Part shown: positions 18,818 to 27,301 of the stretch, one piece after another
How positions within the stretch are numbered: the first letter of the stretch is position 1
Layout of the letters: each line of letters begins with the position of its first letter
Assembly: GCA_945612235.1 (NCBI GenBank)
Contig: CALZAE010000011.1
Span: 1 to 42,491, forward strand
Length of the DNA: 42,491 nt
DNA from: an uncultured Gammaproteobacteria bacterium
Lineage (GTDB): Bacteria > Pseudomonadota > Gammaproteobacteria > Pseudomonadales > Pseudomonadaceae
Direction: 5' to 3'
Notes under the pieces: generated by a model
Told to the model about the DNA's origin: nothing
The model's input: the letters and a program-made list of their open reading frames with translations, nothing else
Databases searched by the model: none
Program-made: the position numbers and the translations under genes

Positions 18818-19856
18818 AAGTAAAGATCAGCGCCCTGGCGATCCTTGGACAGATGACAGTTACTTAGATAAATCAGCCTCACGCTCAAAGGAGCAGGTCA
18901 TGACGGATAATAATGTTGATAATAAAACATGGAAATTGTTGGAGAAAGCAGTACTGGCCAGTGTCAGTGAGCAGCGTCGAGCACGACGTTGGGGAATCTT
19001 TTTCAAAACCCTGACTTTTGCTTATTTAATTTCTATGTTGTTCTTTTTCTCGCCTTTTGGCGTCAGCAGTAAAGGTGCTTCCACCGGTGCGCATACAGCC
19101 TTGATTGAAGTGCGCGGCATGATTGCCGATCAAGAAAATGCCAGTGCCGATAATATTGTCAGCGCACTGCGCAAAGCATTTGAAGATAAAAACACCAAAG
19201 GCATTGTGATGCGTATCAATAGCCCGGGTGGTAGTCCAGTACAGTCCGGCTATATTTATGATGAGATTAATCGTTTACGTGGCCTGAATCCGAATATCAA
19301 AGTCTATGCCGTGATCAGCGATCTGGGTGCTTCCGGTGCCTACTATATTGCTAGTGCCGCGGATGAGATTTATGCAGACAAGTCCAGCTTAGTCGGATCC
19401 ATTGGCGTAACTGCTGCAGGTTTTGGTTTTGTCGGTAGCATGGAAAAGTTAGGTGTCGATCGCCGCTTATATACCTCAGGTGAGCATAAAGCTTTCTTGG
19501 ACCCCTTCCAGCCGCAAAACCCTGCTGAAACCCAGTTTTGGCAAGAAGTGCTGCAGACCACACATAAGCAATTTATCAATAGCGTTAAACAAGGCCGCGG
19601 TGCACGCCTCAAAGATGCTGAGCATCCTGAATTGTTTTCCGGCTTGGTGTGGTCAGGTGAGCAAGCCTTGGAATTAGGCTTAATTGATGCGCTGGGTAAC
19701 AGCAGCTATGTGGCGCGTGAAGTGATTGGTCATGAAAAGCTGGTTGATTTCACTTTAGAAGAATCACCTTTTGACCGCTTTGCCAAAAAGCTCGGCGCGA
19801 GTGTGGCTGAGCGCATAGCGATTTGGGCTGGATTTAGTGGGCCGCAGTTGCGTTAA
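18810..19856 (+). CDS. sppA: Signal peptide peptidase SppA, short S49 form
   Basis: An inner-membrane serine protease of family S49 that degrades cleaved signal peptides. It has 348 residues, the short single-domain form. A cytosolic N-terminus of about 65 residues precedes one membrane helix (about 67-87, FFKTLTFAYLISMLFFF), followed by the periplasmic protease domain. The nucleophile serine is in SDLGASGAYYIASAADEIYA and the general-base lysine should lie in the later SGEHKAFLDPF region. The ATG has AAGGAG upstream and overlaps the HAD stop. Confidence 0.93.
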   Translation: MSESKDQRPGDPWTDDSYLDKSASRSKEQVMTDNNVDNKTWKLLEKAVLASVSEQRRARRWGIFFKTLTFAYLISMLFFFSPFGVSSKGASTGAHTALIEVRGMIADQENASADNIVSALRKAFEDKNTKGIVMRINSPGGSPVQSGYIYDEINRLRGLNPNIKVYAVISDLGASGAYYIASAADEIYADKSSLVGSIGVTAAGFGFVGSMEKLGVDRRLYTSGEHKAFLDPFQPQNPAETQFWQEVLQTTHKQFINSVKQGRGARLKDAEHPELFSGLVWSGEQALELGLIDALGNSSYVAREVIGHEKLVDFTLEESPFDRFAKKLGASVAERIAIWAGFSGPQLR

Positions 19857-19900
19857 GCCTGTGTTGCTAGGGCCGTGTTATGTTTTGCGCGATGTGCTTG

Positions 19901-19938
19901 GGGTTGGGCTGAGTCGTAAAATACTTTTAGCCCAGCCC
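19901..19938 (+). terminator. Possible terminator after sppA
   Basis: GGGTTGGGCT (19901-19910) pairs with AGCCCAGCCC (19929-19938) with one wobble. A second copy of AGCCCAGCCCC follows at 19951-19961. There is no T-tract, so the call is weak. Confidence 0.3.
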
Positions 19939-20026
19939 TTGAAATCATCGAGCCCAGCCCCATCTTAATAAATGAGCAAGAGGCTAGAGACTGCTGGGTA
20001 GGTTAGTCAATCGGTTAGATGATTGA

Positions 20027-20055
20027 TCGACACAGCAGCGAATTTAGCGTAAGAT
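20027..20055 (+). promoter_or_regulatory. Candidate ssrA promoter
   Basis: TCGACA at 20027-20032 and TAAGAT at 20050-20055 are 17 bases apart, five of six and four of six to consensus. Transcription would begin about 20 bases before the mature 5' end at 20082, consistent with a trimmed precursor. Confidence 0.55.
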
Positions 20056-20081
20056 GCTCTTAGTACATAAAGTAAACATTC

Positions 20082-20471
20082 GGGGCCGATTAGGATTCGA
20101 CGCTGGTTGCGAAACTTTAGGTGCATGCCGAGTTGGTAACAGAACTCGTAAATCCACTGTTGCAACTTCTATAGTTGCCAATGACGAAAACTACGGAGCA
20201 TCAGCTCTAGCTGCGTAAGCAGCTTAGCCGCTCCTCTGGTAGCCTCGGCTCCAGCAGTCACTAGAGGATGTCTGTAAACTCAAAATGACTGTCAGATAGA
20301 ACAGAATCGCCGCGTAGTACGTTGTGGACGAAGTGGCTAAAACTTACACAACTCATCCAAAGCACCCTGCCGATCGGGCGGCTGCGGATTAAATCAGTAG
20401 ACACGGCTAAGCATGTAGTACCGACAGCGGAGTACTGGCGGACGGGGGTTCAAATCCCCCCGGCTCCACCA
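20082..20471 (+). ncRNA. ssrA: tmRNA (transfer-messenger RNA)
   Basis: It rescues stalled ribosomes and tags the nascent chain for proteolysis. The 5' end GGGGCCGATTAGGATTCGAC is typical, and the first seven bases pair with the 3' CGGCTCC just before CCA. The T-arm GGGGGTTCAAATCCCCC closes the tRNA-like domain. The resume frame is at 20177-20218 and encodes ANDENYGASALAA followed by TAA, ending in the LAA-type degron with Ala-Ala. This is longer than the ANDDNYALAA tag I know from P. aeruginosa. The length of about 390 bases includes the encoded CCA. Confidence 0.96.
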
Positions 20472-20484
20472 AATAGAAAGACCT

Positions 20485-20525
20485 AAACCCTTGATAATCT
20501 TAGAGATTATCAAGGGTTTTTTCGT
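20485..20525 (+). terminator. ssrA terminator
   Basis: AAACCCTTGATAATC pairs with GATTATCAAGGGTTT around a short loop and runs into six T. This is the strongest intrinsic terminator in the window. Confidence 0.92.
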
Positions 20526-20526
20526 T

Positions 20527-20655
20527 CTAGGGCTTCAAGTGTCGAAAAAGTGTCGAAAAGTTGCCATAGGTATGAGTGCTTAGGTGCTGGTACTCGGCGC
20601 ATATCTCTGCAATCTGATCGAGGTTGCTAAATTTTTGGGTAGGTCTGATGCTCAT
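20527..20655 (-). CDS. Possible 42-residue ORF behind ssrA (relic?)
   Basis: The frame starts at an ATG overlapping the stop of the next upstream tiny ORF and ends just past the ssrA terminator. The sequence is protein-like: an amphipathic segment LDQIAEICAEYQHL, then aromatic residues and a basic end (STLFRHLKP). I do not recognise it. It may be the C-terminal scrap of a larger mobile-element protein, or chance. Confidence 0.25.
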   Translation of the reverse strand: MSIRPTQKFSNLDQIAEICAEYQHLSTHTYGNFSTLFRHLKP

Positions 20656-20741
20656 TGAGTCTCAGTCAGTCGCTCAAGCATCTCAATAGCTTTGCATTTG
20701 CACTTAAAGTACAGTGAATAAGAGCTGAAAGACCTATTCAT
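20652..20741 (-). CDS. Possible 29-residue ORF behind ssrA (relic?)
   Basis: A 29-codon frame with a CKCK cysteine pair followed by an amphipathic helix AIEMLERLTE. It has no clear ribosome site. The ATGA overlap with the next frame is what a coupled pair would show, but at this size chance is quite possible. Confidence 0.2.
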   Translation of the reverse strand: MNRSFSSYSLYFKCKCKAIEMLERLTETQ

Positions 20742-20958
20742 TAGTCGATTGAAATGAGCTTTCGATTTACTAAAGAGCTTTTAGTTCTTAGACTATATAA
20801 ACTAAATCTAAGGTTTGAAGTTTTGCGCGTATTGCTCAACAGCTTTTTTAGCCTTAGGTATGCCATATGCACATAGCTTGTTGGAGTTGTGTGGACATCC
20901 ATAATCCGTATTACACACTGTATCGCAATTTACTTTTTGTTTTGCGAGGAGAGAAATT

Positions 20959-21594
20959 ATGCGTTCATTTAAATACCTGATGTGTAGTGGCTTGTTAGCT
21001 GCTGCTATCAGCCCAGTTATGGCTGATGATGGTGAAAAGATTTATACCAAAGGTGGCGATCAGCCTGGTGCCCTAGCGTGTATCACCTGCCATATGGCCG
21101 ATGGTAAGGGCATGGATGCGGGTGGTTTCCCTAACATTGCAGGTTACTCTGCAGGCTATTTGGCTAAGCAAGTTCATGATTTTAAAAAGGGTACACGTCA
21201 AAACCCTATTATGATGCCCATTGCTACAGCCTTAACTGAAGCAGAAATTGACGCAGTATCGAAGTACATGGCCAGCTTGGATAAGCCAGAAGTACCTGAA
21301 ATTACACGTGCAAAAACGCCTGAAGGTTTAGGTGAAAAATTAGCCATTCGTGGTGATTGGAGCCGTTCAATTCCTGAGTGCGTTGCGTGTCATGGTCCGA
21401 GTGGTGTGGGTGTCGGCGAGGCTTTCCCTCCATTAGCCGGTCAAGGTTCTAACTACTTGGCGACCCAGTTACGCGCATGGCAGCAAGGCACGCGTAAAAA
21501 TGATCAAAATGACTTGATGGGCCATATTGCCCGTTCACTCACTGAAGAAGAAATTACAGCTGTTGCTGCTTACTTCGCTGGTCTTGGTAAATAA
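20959..21594 (+). CDS. tsdB: Diheme cytochrome c4, TsdB-type
   Basis: A 211-residue periplasmic cytochrome with a signal peptide (about residues 1-22, cut after VMA). It has two c4-type lobes with heme motifs CITCH (41-45) and CVACH (141-145), and distal methionines are likely in the PIMMPIA and NDLMGHIA segments. GAGGAG lies upstream of the ATG. tsdA starts 10 bases after its stop. A c4 cytochrome directly before tsdA is the tsdBA arrangement known from P. stutzeri, where TsdB takes electrons from TsdA and passes them toward the oxidase. On its own it could be called cytochrome c4; the pairing decides the name. Confidence 0.85.
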   Translation: MRSFKYLMCSGLLAAAISPVMADDGEKIYTKGGDQPGALACITCHMADGKGMDAGGFPNIAGYSAGYLAKQVHDFKKGTRQNPIMMPIATALTEAEIDAVSKYMASLDKPEVPEITRAKTPEGLGEKLAIRGDWSRSIPECVACHGPSGVGVGEAFPPLAGQGSNYLATQLRAWQQGTRKNDQNDLMGHIARSLTEEEITAVAAYFAGLGK

Positions 21595-21604
21595 GGAGCA
21601 AACC

Positions 21605-22525
21605 ATGAAAAAGTTATTATTAGGTGTTTTTGCTCTGAGCGCCCTGAGCATTGCTGTTGCTGCACCGGTTTCAATGGAAGACCAGTCGCAACTCAAGCCT
21701 GCTCCAGCTAAAGCTGACGGCGAGCAGTATCACGTGCCACCACTGGAAGCGGATTTACCCGATAACGCATTCGGAGATATGGTGCGCAAAGGTCATGCCA
21801 TTTTTGTGGATACCAAGCGCCAGGTACCTGAGTTGGTTGGTAATGGTATGAACTGTGTGAACTGTCACCTTGACCAAGGTCGTCAAGTAGACTCAGCGCC
21901 TATGTGGGGTGCTTACACTATGTACCCTGCTTACCGTAAGAAAAACGACAAAGTGAATACCTACGCTGAGCGTGTCCAAGGTTGCTTTGAGTTCAGTATG
22001 AATGGTACGCCACCTGCGGCAGACAGTGAAACTATGACTGCACTGACCACTTTCTCTTACTGGTTAGCCACAGGTGCGCCTTCTGGGGTGAAAACACCCG
22101 GCAGTGGTTACCCTGATGTAGCTCTGCCAGACGGCGGCTACGACCTTGCTCGTGGTAAGAAAGTCTATGAAGAGCAGTGTGCGATTTGTCACAGCGACGA
22201 TGGCTTAGGTCAGAAAGTGGGTGAGAATTATGTGTTCCCGCCACTGTGGGGCGCAGACTCATTTAACTGGGGTGCAGGTATGCACCGCATCAATACTGCA
22301 GCATCTTTTATCCAGGCCAATATGCCTTTGGGTAAAGGTGGTACTTTAAGTGATAAAGAAGCGTGGGACGTTGCGGCCTTTATGAACAGTCATGAGCGCC
22401 CGCAAGATCCACGCTTAGTTGAAGGCAGTGTGGAGAAAACCCGCGTTAAGTTTCATGCCAACGATGGTGTGAACTTATACGGTGAAAAAGTCAATGGTGT
22501 CGTGATTGGTCAAGGTATTAAGTAA
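21605..22525 (+). CDS. tsdA: Thiosulfate dehydrogenase (tetrathionate-forming), TsdA
   Basis: It oxidises two thiosulfate to tetrathionate in the periplasm. The protein has 306 residues with a signal peptide ending near AVAA (20). Heme 1 binds CVNCH (84-88), and the unusual cysteine ligand of the active-site heme fits Cys127 in ERVQGCFEFSMNG. Heme 2 binds CAICH (192-196), with Met240 in ANMPLGKGG as likely ligand. The blocks PMWGAYTMYPAYRKKN and WGAGMHRINTAA are typical of the family. The start at 21605 follows AAGGAG; an upstream in-frame extension overlaps tsdB and lacks a ribosome site. Direction in the cell (thiosulfate oxidation versus tetrathionate reduction) cannot be read from sequence. 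Confidence 0.93.
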   Translation: MKKLLLGVFALSALSIAVAAPVSMEDQSQLKPAPAKADGEQYHVPPLEADLPDNAFGDMVRKGHAIFVDTKRQVPELVGNGMNCVNCHLDQGRQVDSAPMWGAYTMYPAYRKKNDKVNTYAERVQGCFEFSMNGTPPAADSETMTALTTFSYWLATGAPSGVKTPGSGYPDVALPDGGYDLARGKKVYEEQCAICHSDDGLGQKVGENYVFPPLWGADSFNWGAGMHRINTAASFIQANMPLGKGGTLSDKEAWDVAAFMNSHERPQDPRLVEGSVEKTRVKFHANDGVNLYGEKVNGVVIGQGIK

Positions 22526-22561
22526 TAGATTGATCACCTAATACCGATTGACTGATGCACT

Positions 22562-22607
22562 AAAAGCCCCAAGTGGTTGGATATATTCCGCTACTTGGGG
22601 CTTTTTT
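22562..22607 (+). terminator. tsdBA terminator
   Basis: AAAAGCCCCAAGT (22562-22574) pairs with ACTTGGGGCTTTT (22593-22605) and ends in six T. Confidence 0.92.
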
Positions 22608-22665
22608 ATGTCTGCTTATTTTTCGACTGGCTGTGTATTGAACTCAAGTGCTGGGGCTTGGGTTG

Positions 22666-22691
22666 CGCTAAGTGGATCTTTCCACTTAGCG
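22666..22691. repeat. 11-base perfect hairpin at the DUF2845 stop codon
   Basis: CGCTAAGTGGA and TCCACTTAGCG pair around a four-base loop. It overlaps the stop of the minus-strand gene ending at 22686. It lacks a T-tract and may protect or end that transcript. Confidence 0.5.
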
Positions 22692-22979
22692 TTCGCTAGA
22701 GATCTTCACCAACTCGCCACCAACAAAGCGCAAATAGTAATACATACCGCCCTTGGGGCCATAGACCCATTCTTCGATGGGTTGCTCATCGCGATTATAA
22801 AAACCGCTGGTGTAGCCGATGTGTTCACGGTTGTTGGGTTCGCCGCAGGTGCGCAGTACGGTAAAGGCACGGTCACCCAAGCTGACCAGCTTTGAGCCGC
22901 AACGAAAGGTGCTGGCCACTGCTGACGAGCTGCTGACAGCCAATGCCGCGCAGAGAATCATCGTTGAAAATATTTTCAT
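22686..22979 (-). CDS. DUF2845 small periplasmic protein
   Basis: A 97-residue protein with a signal peptide (about 1-23, ending AVAS). The mature part is about 75 residues with two cysteines, in FRCGSKLVSLGD and VLRTCGEP, that could form a disulfide, followed by a beta-rich end with many Tyr and Gly. This pattern matches DUF2845. The function is unknown. Its ATG shares a base with the stop of the DUF748 gene (TAATG), so the two are translationally coupled. Confidence 0.82.
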   Translation of the reverse strand: MKIFSTMILCAALAVSSSSAVASTFRCGSKLVSLGDRAFTVLRTCGEPNNREHIGYTSGFYNRDEQPIEEWVYGPKGGMYYYLRFVGGELVKISSER

Positions 22980-25858
22980 TACATACTCCCAAGGTGCAGA
23001 GTGCTGATGACATTGCCATCGGCGCTGGCCTTGCTACTACTGACATCAATGAGATAAACACGTTCAGCGTCAAGCTTGGCGTGTTCGATTAAATATTCTT
23101 TAATGTTATTGGCCCGCGCTTGCGCTAAACGGCGCAGATTTTGTTGACTCTTGGCATAGCTGGCCAAGACGGCAGATTGCATCATTTGTGTGCGCTCAGT
23201 TTTATTGAGTTCAGCCCAAGCTTGTGGTGGTTGCTGTTTAAGCTGAGTGCGATAAATGCCTTCAAGCAGATTAGGTTTTTCAGCTTCAGGGACTTCGAGC
23301 GCTTCTTTGCTGGAGCCGATTTTTGTACCGCGACTTTGTAAAATGCTGTACCAAGCGCTTTGATACGCTGCTTTTAAACGCAACTGAGCTAGCAGGGGGC
23401 CATCGAGTTCAGCACGGCTACCGCCTTCAACCTCTAAGCGTAATTGTGGGCGTTCTTGTAATGCTACGGCTAAGGTATCTAAGCTTTTGGCCGCTTGTGG
23501 GTTGATACTCGATTCGCCAGGTAAAAAGCCGACTTCGCTCAGTTCTTTACCACTGCTGTGCGTTAAGCCGGCAATAAAGTTAAAGGGCGCTGAAACTGCA
23601 CGCGTGATTAAGGTGCGCAGTGTTTTCCAGACAATGGGGCCGACTTTAAACTCAGGATTGTTGAGATCACCTTGCACTGGCAAATCGATAGCAATGCGGC
23701 CCTGGCTGTCTTTAAGTAGAGCAATGGCTAAGCGCACCGGTAAATCCACTGCGTCAGGACTGTCAACACGTTCGCCTAATTGCAGTTGTTCGAGTAACAG
23801 TTTGTTAGTGGCATTGAGCTTGCCATCGTTGATTTGATAATGCAGATCAAGGTTTAGGCGGCCTTTATGGATGCGATAACCGGCAAACTTGCCTGAATAG
23901 GGGGTGAGGGTGGTCAGTTCAACATGTTTAAACGAGGTGGTGATATCCAACTGATGCAGTGGATCAAAAGGTGTGAGACTGCCTTTAATGCTCACCGGTG
24001 CATAGCGATCGACTTTACCCTGAATAGCCACCTCGGCGAGGTTGTTGGTTTGATTGTCCAGTGTGCCAATTGAGCCATTGAGTTGCTGAATGGCGGTGGC
24101 GAAGTTGGGGGTCAGGCTAAAGTCAGCAAAGTTTGCCGAGCCGTCATTAATTTTGATGCCACCGATATGCAGTGCAAATTCTGGGCTGTCTTTGGCTGCA
24201 GTGCTAGTGGCTGTTGGTGGTTGAGGAATCAATAGCTCGCTGATATTGGTGGTGAGGTTGTCATTAATAATAAAGCGTACATAAGGTTGTTGTAACACCA
24301 GATGTTCAATCGAGAGCGTATTGGCTTGCAATGCATAAGCAATACCGTTGATGTCTACTGCGTCCCACTTTAACAGCTCGCGCTGGCGCAAAGTGTCACG
24401 GATATGCAGTTGTTGAATCGCTGCATCACCCTGTACGGCTAGGGTTAAATTGTTTAAATCACTGATTTGCAGCTTGAGGTCGCTATTGAATAGACCGCTG
24501 CGTAATTCTGCGTGTGCGTAAGGGCTGATCCAGGCTTGGGCAGGGCGCAGATCTAGATCGCTGCTAATCAGGGTCATATCGACTTTGAGAGGCTCGAGCA
24601 ACACCTGTGCATGACTGTTGAGGCGACCTTGTTCACCGACTTGGGTGTCGAGGTCGAGCTCAAAGGGGCTCTTGGATAAGCTGTCAAAATCTTTCAGTTG
24701 TAGGTTCAGCTTAGATAACTCCAATGCCACAGGGTCTTTGTGGCTGTGATCGGCCAAATGCAAGCTGTGTTGGGTGAAATCGGCTTGCTTGACGATGATC
24801 TGCCAAGGCTTGCTGGGTGTGCTAGGCGTGTTTGCCTTATTCGCAGTGGTCGCTGCAGCAGGCTTAGGTAGTAGCTTTTGCCAGTTGATCACGCCGTTTT
24901 TATCAATCTGCGCCCAGGCTTCTAAGGTGCTGGCGCTGGCCTTACCAATGCGCAGCTTGTGTGCTGCCAGATCAAAGCTGCTATCGCTGATGCTTAAATT
25001 AGGTGCGCGCAGTAAAGGCTGCTGATCTTGATCGAGGGCGAGCGAACGTAACTGTGCACTCAGTTGTGTGGCTTTAAATTGCAGGTCGTTGTCGAGCCTG
25101 AGTTCGTATTGTGTATCTAGGCTGATGCGACCGTCTTTAAGTTGCGCGCTAAAATGCTCACGCACATAGGGCCACCAGCTTTTGAGCTTGGCGTCTTTAA
25201 GTTGGATATGACCTGTGGACGTTAGCGGGCTCAGGCTCAGGTCGCCGGTGTAATTAAGCTGCGTACCATCGTTAGCTTGTGCGGTCAGTTGCAGGGCGCT
25301 GTTGCTGGCCGGGCGGGTATCGAAGTGCTTGAGAGTGATATTTAAATCATCAAAAGTGACATCCACTGCATCGCGTTGGCGCTGATCATTAAAACGAATG
25401 CGACTGCGCTGTAACTGCAGTTGATCAATGAGTACGGTGAGAGGTGCTGCATCGCTTGGTTGGGCTGTGTCAGTGGCTGCAGGCAAACTAAACAGCTGAG
25501 TTAAGTTCAGCTCGCCTTGTTTGTTGAGAATAATGTACGTGTGGGCTTGGTGCAGTTGCACGTCTTCTAGGTGCAGGCTTTGTGTCCATAGGCTATCTAG
25601 AGCAAGCTTGCCGTACAGGTGTTGCAGGCTGACGGCTTGGTTATCCGCTGCACCCAGCTGAAAATCCCAAGCATAAACTTCAAGAGTAAAAGGATTCAGC
25701 TCTAAGCGTTGCAGTTGTGCTGGCTCCTTAGCATGCACTGCAAGTTGTTGATTAATGACAGTCAGAGCAACGCTAGGAATTAATAAAAATCCTAACCAGC
25801 TGTAAGTGGCCAGTATGCTGACCAAGATAATAGCTAGGCGTTTCAAAGCTGTTGTCAT
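22979..25858 (-). CDS. DUF748 (AsmA-like) envelope protein
   Basis: A 959-residue protein anchored by one N-terminal membrane helix (about 8-32). A very long periplasmic region follows, made of repeating amphipathic beta strands and typical of DUF748/AsmA-like proteins, a superfamily linked to lipid transport between membranes. The last 230 residues include an OmpA-like or SIMPL-like alpha/beta segment beginning near FLPGESSINPQAAKSLDTLA. It is transcribed with the DUF2845 gene. The precise substrate and partners are unknown. Confidence 0.85.
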   Translation of the reverse strand: MTTALKRLAIILVSILATYSWLGFLLIPSVALTVINQQLAVHAKEPAQLQRLELNPFTLEVYAWDFQLGAADNQAVSLQHLYGKLALDSLWTQSLHLEDVQLHQAHTYIILNKQGELNLTQLFSLPAATDTAQPSDAAPLTVLIDQLQLQRSRIRFNDQRQRDAVDVTFDDLNITLKHFDTRPASNSALQLTAQANDGTQLNYTGDLSLSPLTSTGHIQLKDAKLKSWWPYVREHFSAQLKDGRISLDTQYELRLDNDLQFKATQLSAQLRSLALDQDQQPLLRAPNLSISDSSFDLAAHKLRIGKASASTLEAWAQIDKNGVINWQKLLPKPAAATTANKANTPSTPSKPWQIIVKQADFTQHSLHLADHSHKDPVALELSKLNLQLKDFDSLSKSPFELDLDTQVGEQGRLNSHAQVLLEPLKVDMTLISSDLDLRPAQAWISPYAHAELRSGLFNSDLKLQISDLNNLTLAVQGDAAIQQLHIRDTLRQRELLKWDAVDINGIAYALQANTLSIEHLVLQQPYVRFIINDNLTTNISELLIPQPPTATSTAAKDSPEFALHIGGIKINDGSANFADFSLTPNFATAIQQLNGSIGTLDNQTNNLAEVAIQGKVDRYAPVSIKGSLTPFDPLHQLDITTSFKHVELTTLTPYSGKFAGYRIHKGRLNLDLHYQINDGKLNATNKLLLEQLQLGERVDSPDAVDLPVRLAIALLKDSQGRIAIDLPVQGDLNNPEFKVGPIVWKTLRTLITRAVSAPFNFIAGLTHSSGKELSEVGFLPGESSINPQAAKSLDTLAVALQERPQLRLEVEGGSRAELDGPLLAQLRLKAAYQSAWYSILQSRGTKIGSSKEALEVPEAEKPNLLEGIYRTQLKQQPPQAWAELNKTERTQMMQSAVLASYAKSQQNLRRLAQARANNIKEYLIEHAKLDAERVYLIDVSSSKASADGNVISTLHLGSM

Positions 25859-25975
25859 AACTACGACTACCTCATATTAGATGGGCATAGTGTATGCAAA
25901 ATAGGCGCTCAACAGTAGGGGGAATATCAGTTGCGTAGGTATTGGGGGGATGAGTTGCTGATTGGATATAGCAAG

Positions 25976-26007
25976 CCTGCTGCCCGTCCATGTGTGCGGG
26001 CAACAGG
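25976..26007 (-). terminator. Hairpin after acetyltransferase gene
   Basis: CCTGCTGCCCG and CGGGCAACAGG pair with one mismatch, just downstream of the stop at 26026 on the minus strand. There is no clear T-tract. Confidence 0.4.
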
Positions 26008-26025
26008 TTTAGTGCAGATAGCGTG

Positions 26026-27204
26026 CTAGCGCTCGATAGCCAAAGCGACACCTTGACCACCGCCGATGCACAGTGTGGCTAAGCCTTTCTTGGCATCACG
26101 ACGTAACATTTCATGCAGTAAGGTGACTAAGACTCGGCAGCCTGATGCGCCAATCGGGTGACCAATAGCAATGGCGCCACCGTTGACATTGACCTTGCTA
26201 GTATCCCAACCGAGCTCTTGATTGACGCTTAACGCTTGGGCGGCAAAGGCTTCGTTGGCTTCAATCAGGTCGAGGTCTGCAATGTTCCAACCTGCTTTAC
26301 TTAAGCATTTTTGCGTGGCGGCCACTGGACCAATACCCATGATCGCTGGATCGACACCGGCATTCGCATAAGCAGCAATGCGCGCTAAAACAGGTAAGCC
26401 CAGTGCTTGAGCTTTTTCTGTACTCATTAACATCACTGCTGCAGCGCCGTCATTGAGGCTGGAGGCGTTACCGGCAGTTACTGAGCCGTCTTTTTTAAAG
26501 GCGGGGCGCAATCTGGCTAATGATTCGGCGGTTGTCGTGCTGCGCGGCTGTTCATCGGTGGCAAAGATAATGGGATCAGCGTTGCGCTGAGGAATGCTCA
26601 CAGGGGTGATTTCATCGACAAAACGTCCAGCAGCAATAGCCGCTGTGGCTTTGGCTTGCGAGGCAGCAGCAAAAGCGTCTTGTTGCTCACGGGTTAAGTG
26701 GTATTTTTCCACTAAGTTCTCAGCGGTGATGCCCATATGGATATCATTGAAGGCATCCCATAGGCCATCTGCAATCATGCTGTCGACCATTTGACTGTGT
26801 CCCATGCGCAAACCAGTGCGCGCACCTGGCATGACATAAGGAGACAGACTCATGTTCTCTTGACCGCCGGCAATAATCACTTGCGCATCGCCACAGCGAA
26901 TGGCTTGTGCAGCTAAGTGCAGAGCTTTCAGGCCGGAGCCGCAGACCTTATTCAGGGTGAAAGCTGCTGTGCTGAAAGGTAAGCCTGCGAGAATCGCAGT
27001 TTGTCGTGCTGGATTTTGTCCGCTGCCTGCAGTGAGAACTTGTCCAAGAATCACTTCATCGACTTGTTCAGCGGCGACGCCGGTTTTTTCCAGGAGGCTG
27101 CGTACCACAATAGCGCCCAATTGCGGCGCTGGAATCTTGGCTAGGCTGCCTTGAAAGCTACCTACAGCTGTGCGTGTGGCGGCAACAATAACGACTTCAT
27201 GCAT
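26026..27204 (-). CDS. atoB: Acetyl-CoA C-acetyltransferase (thiolase)
   Basis: A biosynthetic or degradative thiolase that interconverts two acetyl-CoA and acetoacetyl-CoA. It has 392 residues, the usual size. The nucleophile is Cys88 in [11 protein letters not shown], the catalytic His is in [14 protein letters not shown] (near 349) and the proton-relay Cys379 is in [14 protein letters not shown] precedes the ATG. It stands alone between the DUF748 gene and pgi with no PHA genes beside it, so phaA versus atoB cannot be decided. Confidence 0.93.
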   Translation of the reverse strand: MHEVVIVAATRTAVGSFQGSLAKIPAPQLGAIVVRSLLEKTGVAAEQVDEVILGQVLTAGSGQNPARQTAILAGLPFSTAAFTLNKVCGSGLKALHLAAQAIRCGDAQVIIAGGQENMSLSPYVMPGARTGLRMGHSQMVDSMIADGLWDAFNDIHMGITAENLVEKYHLTREQQDAFAAASQAKATAAIAAGRFVDEITPVSIPQRNADPIIFATDEQPRSTTTAESLARLRPAFKKDGSVTAGNASSLNDGAAAVMLMSTEKAQALGLPVLARIAAYANAGVDPAIMGIGPVAATQKCLSKAGWNIADLDLIEANEAFAAQALSVNQELGWDTSKVNVNGGAIAIGHPIGASGCRVLVTLLHEMLRRDAKKGLATLCIGGGQGVALAIER

Positions 27205-27301
27205 GGCGATATCCTCGTACTGCGGTGGAAATACTCCCTGATAAATGCCTTTTTTGTTGTCTTTATCAGGGATGGTGGATAGGTGTAGAGCAGAGTGCTG
27301 A

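Larger units (their letters stand above)
20526..20958. other. Non-coding or relic stretch between ssrA and tsdB
   Basis: Over 400 bases carry no standard gene. On the minus strand two tiny frames overlap by ATGA (20741-20652 and 20655-20527). A short direct repeat GTGTCGAAAA occurs at about 20540-20560. The 3' end of ssrA is a well-known integration site for genetic islands, so this may be the residue of one. No integrase is present. Confidence 0.4.
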
